Shown: in pieces, positions 23,417 to 30,881 of the stretch
How the letters are laid out: every line of letters starts with the position of its first letter
Numbering within the stretch: position 1 is the first letter of the stretch
Source of the DNA: Gluconacetobacter entanii
GTDB taxonomy: Bacteria > Pseudomonadota > Alphaproteobacteria > Acetobacterales > Acetobacteraceae
Direction of reading: 5' to 3'
NCBI RefSeq assembly: GCF_003206495.1
Contig: NZ_NKUF01000010.1
Location: 29,342-93,341, forward strand
Length of the DNA: 64,000 nucleotides
The notes under the pieces: model-generated
What the model was told of the DNA's origin: nothing
What the model saw: only the letters and a program-made list of their open reading frames with translations
Databases searched by the model: none
Translations under genes and position numbers: made by a program

Positions 23417-23830
23417 TTAGTCAGGGGTTCTCTGCTGTTCGATATACTGCCGGATGATAGAAAGCGGCGCGCCACCACAGGACGCTGCAAAATAACTGGG
23501 CGACCAGAGAACTCCGCGCCAATAGCGGCGCGTCAGCGTTGGATGCATCTGCCGCAACCTGCGGCTAGAGACCCCTTTGAGGCTGTTCACGAGAACCGAC
23601 AAAGCCACCTTGGGCGGATAGTGCACAAGAAGATGCACGTGATCATCCTCCCCATCGAATTCTACCAGATGGGTTTCGAAGTCTGTGCAAACTTTTTCGA
23701 AGACAATTTGCATATCCTTCAGGATCGCGGCGGTGAAGACACGGCGGCGATATTTTGTCACGAAGACCAAATGGGCATGAAGCGCAAAAACACAGTGTCT
23801 TCCACGCCTATAATCGTTGTCATCAGCCAT
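23417..23830 (-). CDS. tnpA: IS200-like Y1 transposase TnpA
   Basis: A 137-aa single-strand transposase. The HUH motif is DDHVHLLVH with His64 and His66; the catalytic tyrosine is Tyr129 in SIIRQYIEQQ. CVFALHAHLVFVTKYRRRVF is the typical N-terminus. Length and residues look complete, so the enzyme may be active. Confidence 0.95.
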   Translation of the reverse strand: MADDNDYRRGRHCVFALHAHLVFVTKYRRRVFTAAILKDMQIVFEKVCTDFETHLVEFDGEDDHVHLLVHYPPKVALSVLVNSLKGVSSRRLRQMHPTLTRRYWRGVLWSPSYFAASCGGAPLSIIRQYIEQQRTPD

Positions 23831-23852
23831 AGACTCATGTCATCTTTTAGAG

Positions 23853-25073
23853 ATGATCCAGCGCAAGGCCAACATCTACCGGCTCTACCCGGACGCGGAG
23901 CAGAGGCTTGCGCTGGCCCGGATCGCCGGAGCATGTCGCGCGGTCTACAATCTCGCGCTGGAACAGAGGCGGGATTGGTGGCAGCGCCATAAGGATAGAA
24001 CCGGCAAATCAATTTCGTTTGCTGGTCAATGTCGTGAACTCACCGATCTGCGCCGCGATGTGGACTGGTTGCGCGAAGCGCCGATCCACCCGCTACAACA
24101 GGCCCTGCGTGATCTCGACCGCGCCTATCAGAGCTTCTTCTCCGGGCGGTCTGGCTATCCATCGCCCCGTCGAAAGGGCCAGCACGACAGTTTCCGTTTT
24201 CCCGATCCGGCCTCGCTGCGTGTAGAGCGGACCGGAAAGAAGACCGGGCGCATCAAGCTCCCCAAACTCGGATGGGTTGCTTTCCGGGGCTGGTATGCTC
24301 TGCCCGGTATGATCCGCAACATCACCCTATCCCGGCGGGCCGGGAAGTGGTTCGCGTCTGTCCAGTGGGAGCGCGAAGTGGAAGGGCCTGCCCCGTCTGG
24401 CTTGCCAGCAGTCGGGATCGACATGGGCGTGGCCGTGTTCGCCGCCATGAGTAATGGCGAGACTGTCGCGCCGGGCGACTTCGGGAAGAAGGCCATGCGT
24501 GCGCTCCGCAAGGCGCAACGCGCCGTCTCCCGCAAAAAGAAGGGCAGCGCCAACAGGCGCAAAGCCGTGCGGCGAGTGCAGACCCTGCATGCCCGCGTGG
24601 CCAATGCCCGCAAGGATTTCCTCCACAAACTCAGCACGACCATCGCCAAGAACCACGGCACGGTCGTTGTGGAGGCATTGCAGGTGCGGAGCATGTCCGC
24701 ATCAGCCAGAGGCTCGGTCGAAGAACCGGGTCGCAATGTCCGGCAGAAAGCCGGGCTCAACCGCAGTATCCTCGATCAGGGATGGCGGATGTTCCGCACC
24801 CTGTTGGGATACAAGCTGGCAGATAGAGGCGGGAAACTGGTTGAAGTGCCAGCCGCCTATACCAGCCAGACCTGCTCAGTCTGTGGACGTGTGGACCCGG
24901 CAAATAGGGCCAGTCAGGCACGTTTCGTCTGCACCGCCTGCGGACACACTGAAAACGCGGACATCAATGCCGCAAAGAACATCCTACGGCGGGCGGACTG
25001 CCCGTTGAAGTCTGTGGAGGGGCACCGCAGCAAGCGGCCCGTTGAAGCAGGAAGCACCAGGAGGGCAGCTTAA
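23853..25073 (+). CDS. tnpB: TnpB RNA-guided nuclease
   Basis: A 406-aa protein. The RuvC residues are all present: Asp190 (VGIDMG), Glu274 (VVVEAL) and Asp370 (ENADINAAKN). A zinc ribbon has Cys341, Cys344, Cys360 and Cys363. TnpB uses an RNA made from the transposon right end (omega-RNA) to cut the empty donor site. The ATG at 23853 is chosen because the conserved start (MIQRKANIYRLYP) begins there. The gene stop overlaps the next start as TAATG. Confidence 0.93.
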   Translation: MIQRKANIYRLYPDAEQRLALARIAGACRAVYNLALEQRRDWWQRHKDRTGKSISFAGQCRELTDLRRDVDWLREAPIHPLQQALRDLDRAYQSFFSGRSGYPSPRRKGQHDSFRFPDPASLRVERTGKKTGRIKLPKLGWVAFRGWYALPGMIRNITLSRRAGKWFASVQWEREVEGPAPSGLPAVGIDMGVAVFAAMSNGETVAPGDFGKKAMRALRKAQRAVSRKKKGSANRRKAVRRVQTLHARVANARKDFLHKLSTTIAKNHGTVVVEALQVRSMSASARGSVEEPGRNVRQKAGLNRSILDQGWRMFRTLLGYKLADRGGKLVEVPAAYTSQTCSVCGRVDPANRASQARFVCTACGHTENADINAAKNILRRADCPLKSVEGHRSKRPVEAGSTRRAA

Positions 25074-25804
25074 TGCACGCCTACACTGGAACCATCGGCC
25101 TTCAGGCCGGTGAGCATGTCAGGCTGACCCTGACGCCGGATAATGACGGGCCTGGCGCGGATACGACGGTCACGCTATCCGACGGGAGCGCAGGCGGGAC
25201 GTTCTCGGCTGAGACCGTGACATTCAACGGCTGCACGAACACAGCCCAGACAGTGACTTATACGCCCAAGGCGGCAGGGACTGTCACGATCAGCGCCACA
25301 AACAATGGCGGCCTGACCAATCCGTCCAGTCTGAGCATCACGGTCGCCGCCGCCGCAGCGGCCGCCACCCAGTCGATCAACAAGGAAAACACCATGAACG
25401 CACTCGTACCCCGTGGCATCCGCAACAACAACCCCGGAAACCTTGATTATGTCGGGCAGCCGGGCGCGCATCTTGAAACCGGCGTGGCCGACCCGCGCTT
25501 TGCCGCGTTCCCGACCATGGCGGACGGCATCCGCGCATTGCGTGACCAGTTGATCCGCTATGGCGAGCGTGGACTGACCACGGTATCCAGCATCATATCG
25601 GTCTACGCGCCACCCACCGAGAACGCGACGGATGCGTATGTCTCCGTCCTGTGCCAACGAATGGGCGTCGGTCCCGACACGGTGCTCGACCTGCGCGACA
25701 CGGCTACGATGGCACGCCTGATCTACGGGATTTCCGTGGTGGAGAACGGGCCGGGCCATCTCCCCCTGTCACAGATTGAACAGGCGTTGGGGACCACTCC
25801 GTAA
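25073..25804 (+). CDS. Ig-like fragment joined to lysozyme-like phage protein
   Basis: A 243-aa reading. The first 14-16 residues are encoded by the IS right end. Residues 17-93 look like an Ig-like beta domain (GPGADTTVTLSDGSAGGTFS, NTAQTVTYTPKAAGTVTISA) that has lost its beginning. From Met108 (ATG 25394, preceded by AAGGA) a 136-aa domain starts: ALVPRGIRNNNPGNLDYVGQ, RFAAFPTMADGIRALRDQLI, IISVYAPPTENATDAYVSVL. This domain is known from phage structural or muralytic proteins. The true gene may start at 25394, with the upstream part a remnant of a tail protein. Confidence 0.7.
   Translation: MHAYTGTIGLQAGEHVRLTLTPDNDGPGADTTVTLSDGSAGGTFSAETVTFNGCTNTAQTVTYTPKAAGTVTISATNNGGLTNPSSLSITVAAAAAAATQSINKENTMNALVPRGIRNNNPGNLDYVGQPGAHLETGVADPRFAAFPTMADGIRALRDQLIRYGERGLTTVSSIISVYAPPTENATDAYVSVLCQRMGVGPDTVLDLRDTATMARLIYGISVVENGPGHLPLSQIEQALGTTP
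25093..25112. repeat. IS right-end hairpin and probable omega-RNA end
   Basis: CATCGGCC pairs with GGCCGGTG (one G-T pair) around TTCA, just past the tnpB stop. It shares TTCAGGCCGG with the left hairpin. An omega-RNA would run through this hairpin and take its guide from the phage DNA beyond it. Confidence 0.7.
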
Positions 25805-25833
25805 CCGCACGCAGCACACCCGCGACTGCCACG

Positions 25834-25854
25834 CCGCCCGAGAGGCGGTTTTTT
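25834..25854 (+). terminator. Rho-independent terminator
   Basis: CCGCC and GGCGG pair around CGAGA, followed by TTTTTT. It lies between the lysozyme-like gene and the next ORF. A near copy recurs at 27143-27164. Confidence 0.85.
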
Positions 25855-25870
25855 ATTGCCTGGAACACAG

Positions 25871-26314
25871 ATGACCGAAGCCCTGACGCCGGATGTGCAC
25901 GACATCCTTGATGACCATGGGGAGCGTATCGGCTTCCTTGAACGCTGGCGCGACAGTGCCGACGGAAAGATTGACGATACGCGCCGGGAAGTCGGCGCCA
26001 TCCGGGCCGAAATGCAGGCCCAGTATGCCGCGACGTCATCCGCCCTGGAGCGTCAGTCCCGCAACATGCAGGACCTGACCCGGCAACTGGCCGAACAGAA
26101 CGGCGCGCAGAAGGAGCGCAACCGGCTGGAGCAGGCGAAGCTGACGAAGGCGCGCATTGCCGAAAGCCGGTGGAAGAAACGCGCGGCCATCTGCGGGCTG
26201 GTCTTCGCCGTGTTCGGCGCGGTGGGCGGCACGATCCTGTCCAGCCAGACCTGGGACGATTATTTTTTCGCCAACGTCCCGTTCCTCCATCATCACGTGG
26301 GGACCGCGCCATGA
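25871..26314 (+). CDS. Coiled-coil protein with C-terminal membrane helix
   Basis: A 147-aa protein. Residues 1-98 are helical and charged (DILDDHGERIGFLERWRDSA, LERQSRNMQDLTRQLAEQN). A basic patch then precedes a membrane helix at about residues 105-123 (AAICGLVFAVFGAVGGTI). The layout resembles holin-like or spanin-like lysis-region proteins. Confidence 0.6.
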   Translation: MTEALTPDVHDILDDHGERIGFLERWRDSADGKIDDTRREVGAIRAEMQAQYAATSSALERQSRNMQDLTRQLAEQNGAQKERNRLEQAKLTKARIAESRWKKRAAICGLVFAVFGAVGGTILSSQTWDDYFFANVPFLHHHVGTAP

Positions 26315-26790
26315 CCGGCCTGTGTGTCGCGCAGTTCAAGCGCGAAATCGTGGCCCCCACACTGGACTATATCGGGCTGGGGGGCGATTCGGCGGTCAAC
26401 CTGCTGACCGGCACGGCTCTTGTAGAAAGCGGCGTAGTCTATCTTCGCCAGATCAACGGCCCCGCGCGCGGCCTGTGGCAGATGGAACCGTTCACCCACG
26501 ACGATATATGGGCGACGTTCCTGTCTGACGCACGGATGACGTCCCTGCTGGGCGCGGTGCTCGACCTGCTGTCGCGCTGGCCGTCCCGCGTGGCGCAGTT
26601 GCCGGGCAACCTGCCCTACGCCTGTGCAATGGCGCGCCTGAAATACTACCGCGCGCCGGAAACTCTGCCTGCGGCCGACGATGCGGCCGGGCAGTGCCGT
26701 TACTGGAAAACCAACTACAACACATCGCTGGGCGCGGGGGTGGCGGATGGGCCGCATATCGCCCTGTTCCAGCGCGCGATCGAGGCGTGA
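26311..26790 (+). CDS. Lysozyme-fold endolysin-like protein
   Basis: A 159-aa protein. LLTGTALVESGVVYLRQING followed by PARGLWQMEPFTHDDIWATF follows the pattern of lysozyme/transglycosylase folds (catalytic Glu in VESG, then G-LWQMEP). No signal peptide, so a holin would be needed for export. It overlaps the gene before (ATGA). Confidence 0.65.
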   Translation: MTGLCVAQFKREIVAPTLDYIGLGGDSAVNLLTGTALVESGVVYLRQINGPARGLWQMEPFTHDDIWATFLSDARMTSLLGAVLDLLSRWPSRVAQLPGNLPYACAMARLKYYRAPETLPAADDAAGQCRYWKTNYNTSLGAGVADGPHIALFQRAIEA

Positions 26791-26792
26791 CT

Positions 26793-27131
26793 ATGGATCC
26801 TTCAACCCTCCTGAGCATCATAATCCCCTTCATCCCAGCGCAGTATGTCGGCGCGGTGATGGATTGGGTGACCTTTGTTATCGCGGTGTCCGCGCTGGTC
26901 ATGCGTTACTGGCGGCCGCCTGCGGCCGGGTCGCGCGCGGCCTCCATATGGCTGGTGGTTTCCGCCATAGCGCAGGCGCGCGGGTGGAATGCGCCAGCGT
27001 ACCAGCCGGATCGCAAGGCGCTGATGGTGCCAAAGGACACGCCTCGGTCTGCTGCTGCTGCTGCGCTGGGGCTGCATCCCGATGAGACGCACCCCAATGC
27101 GCCTGATGTCAGCAAGACGCCCACACCCTGA
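26793..27131 (+). CDS. Putative holin-like membrane protein
   Basis: A 112-aa protein. One or two membrane helices lie in residues 5-40 (LLSIIIPFIPAQYVGAVMDW, VTFVIAVSALVMRYW), then a Pro/Asp-rich soluble tail. Its position right after the endolysin-like gene suggests a holin or lysis accessory. Confidence 0.55.
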   Translation: MDPSTLLSIIIPFIPAQYVGAVMDWVTFVIAVSALVMRYWRPPAAGSRAASIWLVVSAIAQARGWNAPAYQPDRKALMVPKDTPRSAAAAALGLHPDETHPNAPDVSKTPTP

Positions 27132-27142
27132 CCCACCACATA

Positions 27143-27164
27143 CCGCCCACCGAGGCGGTTTTTT
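27143..27164 (+). terminator. Rho-independent terminator
   Basis: CCGCC and GGCGG pair around CACCGA with TTTTTT after. It shares GGCGGTTTTTTATTG with the terminator at 25834, so the two may stem from a duplication. Confidence 0.85.
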
Positions 27165-27178
27165 ATTGGAGCCATCCC

Positions 27179-27754
27179 ATGACCAAGATTTCCCGCCGGT
27201 CCCTGCTGCGCGCCGGGGCCGGAACACTGGCGGCTGGCCTGCTTGCGGCCTGCACCGTGACCAAATCCGGCACGACCACCACGCTGACCCTGAACGTGGG
27301 CGAGGTGGTGGACTACGGCAATGCCGTGCTGTCGTTCGCGAGCACAGCCATCGGCCTGTCGTTCGTATCTGCCGCGATGGGGACCGCCAACGTCACGCTG
27401 GCAAATACCGCCATCGCGGGCCTGAAATCCAGCTTGACCGCGTTCCAGTCCGCCGCCGGGTCCAGCACATCCGTCAGCTACGACAGCGCCAGCGTGAAGG
27501 CGGCGTTCGATAGCATCCTTGCCGATGTGGAGAAGGTGGACACGCTGATTATCTCGGTCATCACCGGCACGGCGGCGAACCTGTCGAGCAGCGTGGTCAC
27601 GCAGGCCAAGACGGCAGCGGGGGCGGCGGAAACGCTGATCGATCTGCTCAAGGCAATGGTGGATATGTCCGGCGCACGCCTGCGGAGCGCTGCGCCCGTG
27701 GACACAGACGCGGCCATCGGGCAGATCGCCATCTTCGCGGCGACGCAGGGGTGA
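27179..27754 (+). CDS. Phage lipoprotein with twin-arginine-type signal
   Basis: A 191-aa protein. The N-terminus has SRRSLLRAGAG, a hydrophobic stretch and the lipobox LLAAC near residue 22, so it is probably exported and lipid-anchored. The mature part is Ala/Ser/Thr-rich and helical. It lies in the lysis/conversion block; its role is unknown. Confidence 0.65.
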   Translation: MTKISRRSLLRAGAGTLAAGLLAACTVTKSGTTTTLTLNVGEVVDYGNAVLSFASTAIGLSFVSAAMGTANVTLANTAIAGLKSSLTAFQSAAGSSTSVSYDSASVKAAFDSILADVEKVDTLIISVITGTAANLSSSVVTQAKTAAGAAETLIDLLKAMVDMSGARLRSAAPVDTDAAIGQIAIFAATQG

Positions 27755-27885
27755 CGCCCTTCGTGCAGGGGGTGATTGCCGGTGCGGGCGGCGTGGTCGT
27801 CCTTATCGGGCTGCTGATCACGATTCCGATGAAATTGCATGCGCTGGCGATGGCCGCGCAGTTACGTGACAAGGGATTGGAATGA
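27751..27885 (+). CDS. 44-aa membrane peptide
   Basis: GTG start overlapping the previous stop (GTGA). MTPFVQGVIAGAGGVVVLIG continues into a membrane helix, then MKLHALAMAAQLRDKGLE. It ends in an ATGA overlap with the next gene. Confidence 0.55.
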   Translation: MTPFVQGVIAGAGGVVVLIGLLITIPMKLHALAMAAQLRDKGLE

Positions 27886-28682
27886 CCAATCGCAAACTCG
27901 GCTGCCGCCCGGCGGAAACCCGTGTAGGCCAGCCCATGCTGTCGGCTATGCGCGGCTTCTGCGCCCGCAAAGCGCCGCCGCGCCTGATCCGCGACCATAT
28001 CGACCCAGCCCCGCTGATGTTGGGCAATGACGTGCTTGGGGATTGCACGTCGGCAGGTCTCGGTAATCACGCCCGCGCCACGGCGGCGCTTGCTGGTTAT
28101 CAGGTGGACGTGACCACGGCTCAGGCCGAGGCGTTCTATTCGCTGTCCACCGGCTACGTCCCCGGCGATCCGCGCACAGACAATGGCGGCGTGGAGGTCG
28201 ATGTGCTGACCACGGCCATGCGGGACGGGTATGCAGTGACCAATCAGACCCTGTTTCCGCTGTGGGGCAGTGCTGACCCTGACGATCTCAACGGCGTGCG
28301 GAACATCATGGCTGGGCTGTCGGCGGCGTATCTTGGTGTCCAACTTTCCGAATCGGACATGTGGGAAGACGAAAACGGCGACCTATCCCCCGTATGGGAC
28401 ACCGACACGCCCGCCGGGCACGGCGACCCGACGCCGGGAAGCGCAGGGGGGCATTGCCTGCTGGCATGGGATTACACGGGAACAGACGACACCGACCTTG
28501 TGACGTTCCTGACGTGGGGTGGAAAGCAGAAGGGGACGTGGCGCTGGTTCAAATCCCGCCGCATGGAAGTGCATGGGTTGGCATGGTTGCAACTCCTGTC
28601 GGCCAGTGGATTGGCGCCGACCAACCAAGAGCGTGAAGCGCTCCTTGCCGCCAATTCCGCCTATCTGCGGGGTGCGGCGTGA
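27882..28682 (+). CDS. Papain-fold-like phage protein
   Basis: A 266-aa protein. NDVLGDCTSAGLGNHARATA (a Cys near residue 51), GGHCLLAWDYTG (a His near residue 195) and VTFLTWGGKQKGTWRWF follow the Cys-His-Asn/Trp-Gly order of C1-type cysteine peptidases. There is no signal peptide. Location among lysis genes could mean a peptidase acting on cell-wall or virion protein. The assignment rests on motif order only. Confidence 0.5.
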   Translation: MTNRKLGCRPAETRVGQPMLSAMRGFCARKAPPRLIRDHIDPAPLMLGNDVLGDCTSAGLGNHARATAALAGYQVDVTTAQAEAFYSLSTGYVPGDPRTDNGGVEVDVLTTAMRDGYAVTNQTLFPLWGSADPDDLNGVRNIMAGLSAAYLGVQLSESDMWEDENGDLSPVWDTDTPAGHGDPTPGSAGGHCLLAWDYTGTDDTDLVTFLTWGGKQKGTWRWFKSRRMEVHGLAWLQLLSASGLAPTNQEREALLAANSAYLRGAA

Positions 28683-29284
28683 GGGCGGCGCTGCTGGCCG
28701 GACTACTGGCCCTGTCCGCCTGCGCCAGTCAGCCGCGCGTGCAGACCACGATCCCGGCGGCCATGGCTGGCATCCAGTCCTCACTGGCGCAGGCCGGGGC
28801 CGTGTCCGTCTCCCACGCCGCCGACTGGACGCCGGAGCAGGCCGCGCGGTTCGAGCGCAACGTGCGTGCGGCCCAGTGCAGCCAGCGCACGTCAGATCCG
28901 GTCATCGGCACGATTGCGGGGAATGTGACGCTGGAACTGTCCGGGTCGTTTACCCAGTCTGGACAGTTCACGGTCGGCGCGATCACCACGGCCCCGACCG
29001 TTGGCGTGCAGGGATCGGCCAGCCATACACGCACGCAGCAGGTCAGCCTGCCGGTCGCCTATGCGCCGCTGTCTTCTCTGCCTGATGTCGAGATGTCCCG
29101 GCAGGTCGGTTACGAAACGGAGCTGTTCGCGCAGAACGACGACGCGCGGCATCAGGAGGCTGCGCGGCTGATCGAGGACCGGAAGGCATTGCGGGATCGT
29201 GTGGGGGAACTGATCGGGAGTTGGGGTGCGGGCCAGTGCATCCCGCGCGCGCCGGTCGTGCCGTTTGTGGGTGGGCGGCGATGA
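28679..29284 (+). CDS. Phage lipoprotein
   Basis: A 201-aa protein with GTG start. A short signal (AALLAGLLALSAC) ends in a lipobox with Cys near residue 15. The middle is Thr/Ser/Gly-rich (residues 70-120), and the end is helical and charged (HQEAARLIEDRKALRDRVGE). It could be an outer-membrane spanin or conversion protein. Confidence 0.6.
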   Translation: MRAALLAGLLALSACASQPRVQTTIPAAMAGIQSSLAQAGAVSVSHAADWTPEQAARFERNVRAAQCSQRTSDPVIGTIAGNVTLELSGSFTQSGQFTVGAITTAPTVGVQGSASHTRTQQVSLPVAYAPLSSLPDVEMSRQVGYETELFAQNDDARHQEAARLIEDRKALRDRVGELIGSWGAGQCIPRAPVVPFVGGRR

Positions 29285-29333
29285 TCTGGCTCTGGCTACA
29301 CCGGCTGTTATGTTTGCGGAGAGGATGCTAGAA

Positions 29334-29609
29334 ATGAGCGACTATCCGATAGTCATCGTGAAATGGCTCGATAGCGGGCAGCCGGGATCTGCGTGGCAAT
29401 GGGCAGACGAAATACCTGAGCCAGATCCAATTGCCTGCCAGACAGTAGGACATTTGATCCATGATACGCCATTTGGCGTTGTGGTTGCCCTTAGCATTGG
29501 GGACGCCACAAGTGAACGTCCCCAAGCCAATGGGGTGATGCATATACCGCGTCCAGCGATACAGCAGATTACTTCTTTGGGTCCTTGTGAGCAGGCTCAT
29601 GACGCATGA
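29334..29609 (+). CDS. Small conserved phage protein, 91 aa
   Basis: MSDYPIVIVKWLDSGQPGSA, then CQTVGHLIHDTPFGVVVALS and ANGVMHIPRPAIQQITSL. This W-D, C-x-x-V-G and M-x-I-P-x-x-x-I pattern is seen in small proteins of many phages. A 16-aa ORF (29281-29331) lies between it and the lipoprotein gene. Confidence 0.65.
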   Translation: MSDYPIVIVKWLDSGQPGSAWQWADEIPEPDPIACQTVGHLIHDTPFGVVVALSIGDATSERPQANGVMHIPRPAIQQITSLGPCEQAHDA

Positions 29610-29742
29610 CAGATGCTGCCAGCGTCTTGGCCTGCGCAGGTGTTGCGCGTCCTGTGTTCAGGACATTTGCAGCAACCGTTTTCACGCGGGAAGAAGTGTT
29701 GGGGGAAACCGGTCCACGACCGGCAGGCTTATGAGCCGCCAT
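29569..29742 (-). CDS. Small leftward protein, 57 aa
   Basis: MAAHKPAGRGPVSPNTSSRV, then KTVAANVLNTGRATPAQAKT and LAASVMRH. It belongs to a widespread family of small bacterial/phage proteins with the pattern T-V-A-x-x-V-L and L-A-A-S. A perfect GGAGG lies 7 bases before the ATG. The 3' end overlaps the 3' end of the rightward 91-aa gene. Confidence 0.7.
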   Translation of the reverse strand: MAAHKPAGRGPVSPNTSSRVKTVAANVLNTGRATPAQAKTLAASVMRHEPAHKDPKK

Positions 29743-29853
29743 ATTGGGGCCTCCAGCTTTTAATAAGCCGCCTTGACCCTGCTCCTTGTACGGGCCATAT
29801 GACCCATGCTACACAAGGGAGCATTCCGCAGGCGGCCCAAACGCATGCGGAGC

Positions 29854-29893
29854 AGAGAGGGGAAGGACCGCGAATCCTAGCCCCTCTCTTTTT
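29854..29893 (+). terminator. Terminator hairpin
   Basis: AGAGAGGGG and CCCCTCTCT pair around an 18-base loop, followed by TTTTTG on the plus strand. It probably ends the rightward late transcript. Confidence 0.75.
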
Positions 29894-30004
29894 GTCTGAA
29901 GTCTGGATAGACGTACACACCAAAAATTGGAAGAGGCAAGACACTAGATATTGTGTGCATCTGAATTCTAGGCACAAGATGCATGCAATGCGTGCCGGAA
30001 TAAA

Positions 30005-30035
30005 AACGGCAGGAACCCGCGAAGGCCCTGCCGTT
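30005..30035 (-). terminator. Terminator for leftward tRNA transcript
   Basis: AACGGCAGG and CCTGCCGTT pair. On the minus strand the stem is followed by TTTTATT. It lies about 170 bases downstream of the tRNA. Confidence 0.7.
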
Positions 30036-30205
30036 CTGTTGCCCCGTTGAGTGGAACCGGGGCGGCGGTCTCTCCCTGCTGTCACGACCTATTCGACCCT
30101 AAATCTGAGGGAGATTTCTCTCCATCGTCGGGGCACTTGTCGTTCGCGCCGTATCGCTATACCCGTTTGCATGGTCGGCCCCGATACGTGGCGTCACTCC
30201 ATCTC

Positions 30206-30279
30206 TTGCAGGGACAGGATTCGAACCTGTGACCTCTTGGTTATGAGCCAAGTGAGCTACCGGACTGCTCTACCCTACG
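30206..30279 (-). tRNA. Initiator-type tRNA-Met (CAT), CCA not encoded
   Basis: All arms fold: acceptor CGTAGGG/CCCTGCA, D-arm GAGC/GCTC, anticodon arm CTTGG-CTCATAA-CCAAG, variable AGGTC, T-arm ACAGG/CCTGT with TTCGAAT. The first pair is a C1-A72 mismatch, the hallmark of bacterial initiator tRNA. The anticodon stem has only two of the usual three G-C pairs next to the loop (a T-A replaces the third). A G-T pair lies in the acceptor stem. These deviations and the location suggest a phage-borne copy, not the host gene. Confidence 0.88.
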
Positions 30280-30440
30280 TCAGGCGCTGCGACGGCCATT
30301 GCGCCCGGATCACCAATTGGAGATGGGCCGTCGCAGCGGGATGATTATAGGCATGGTGGGATGGAAAGTACAAGGAGAGTTTCCGGGCAACCTCTTCACA
30401 GGGATGCGGAAATCTTACGCTGAATTGGAAACTTATCTAG

Positions 30441-30881
30441 CAAAAACAATGCACTGACTTTCCCGATAACGAGATCCGTTCCGCCCGCAACAATCTGGTG
30501 AATGAATATACCAAGGAAATGGTGCTGCATTCCGCGCCGAAAAACCGTGAACAGATCAGCGTAAACTGGCAGTACAAGAAGTGGTCGGTCTTCCTGCAGG
30601 AAATGCGTTACGGTTCCATCACCTACATGGCTGCGCCCACGGGTGCCGGTGCCGTGCCATTTGAGCAGAATCCGGCGTTCATCACCAATCTGGAGGTCGA
30701 TTACAAGCCCATACCGCGCTGGACGATCGGGGTTGGTGCCAACAACCTTGGCAATAAATACCCGACCCGTATTTCAAGTGCGATTGCCAATTCGCAGCAG
30801 GGACTTGCGAAATATGCGTCCTACTCGCCCTATGGGTTCAATGGCGGACTGTATTACGTCAAGACATCACTTGATTTCTAA
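30441..30881 (+). pseudogene. TonB-dependent receptor, 3' remnant
   Basis: About 145 codons open from 30441. FPDNEIRSARNNLVNEYTKE, INWQYKKW-type strands, RWTIGVGANNLGNKYPTRI and the terminal YYVKTSLDF match the last strands of TonB-dependent outer-membrane receptors, including the final aromatic residue. The plug and most of the barrel are missing. There is no start signal. The gene was probably cut by prophage insertion or a linked deletion. Confidence 0.85.

Larger units (their letters stand above)
23357..25120. mobile_element. IS200/IS605-type insertion sequence
   Basis: The element holds divergent tnpA (leftward) and tnpB (rightward) flanked by imperfect subterminal hairpins that share the motif TTCAGGCCGG. 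There are no terminal inverted repeats and no target duplication, as expected for this family. The exact ends cannot be set from sequence alone; the hairpins place them within about 20 bases. It sits directly after the sheath stop. Confidence 0.85.
29743..30205. other. Gene-free stretch at prophage edge
   Basis: No convincing ORF is seen. It holds two hairpins (29854-29893 and 30005-30035) and the downstream flank of the tRNA gene. The 145-aa rightward reading here has no family-like pattern. Confidence 0.6.
1..30440. mobile_element. Prophage, right part (left end outside window)
   Basis: Contiguous phage modules are seen: early operon, immunity switch, replication, small and large terminase, portal, scaffold, capsid, connectors, tail sheath, lysis genes. 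Most neighbouring genes overlap by 1 to 14 bases, as in phages. The right border is inferred: the last phage-like items are a small ORF at 29569-29742 and a tRNA at 30206-30279, and the first chromosomal item is a TonB-receptor 3' fragment whose similarity begins near 30441. No integrase and no attachment repeat can be seen, because the left end is missing. The tail module downstream of the sheath is absent, so the prophage is probably defective. Confidence 0.93.

Noticed and set aside
25834..27164. The twin terminators as IS ends or attachment sites
   Set aside because: Both have hairpin plus T-run form and sit at gene ends; the shared part is just the terminator sequence.
29613..30050. 145-aa rightward ORF at the prophage edge
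   Set aside because: It has no family pattern and crosses two hairpin terminators and a better-supported leftward gene.
30206..30279. Elongator tRNA-Met or tRNA-Ile2
   Set aside because: The C1-A72 mismatch and the D-arm and variable-loop sequences fit the initiator type better.
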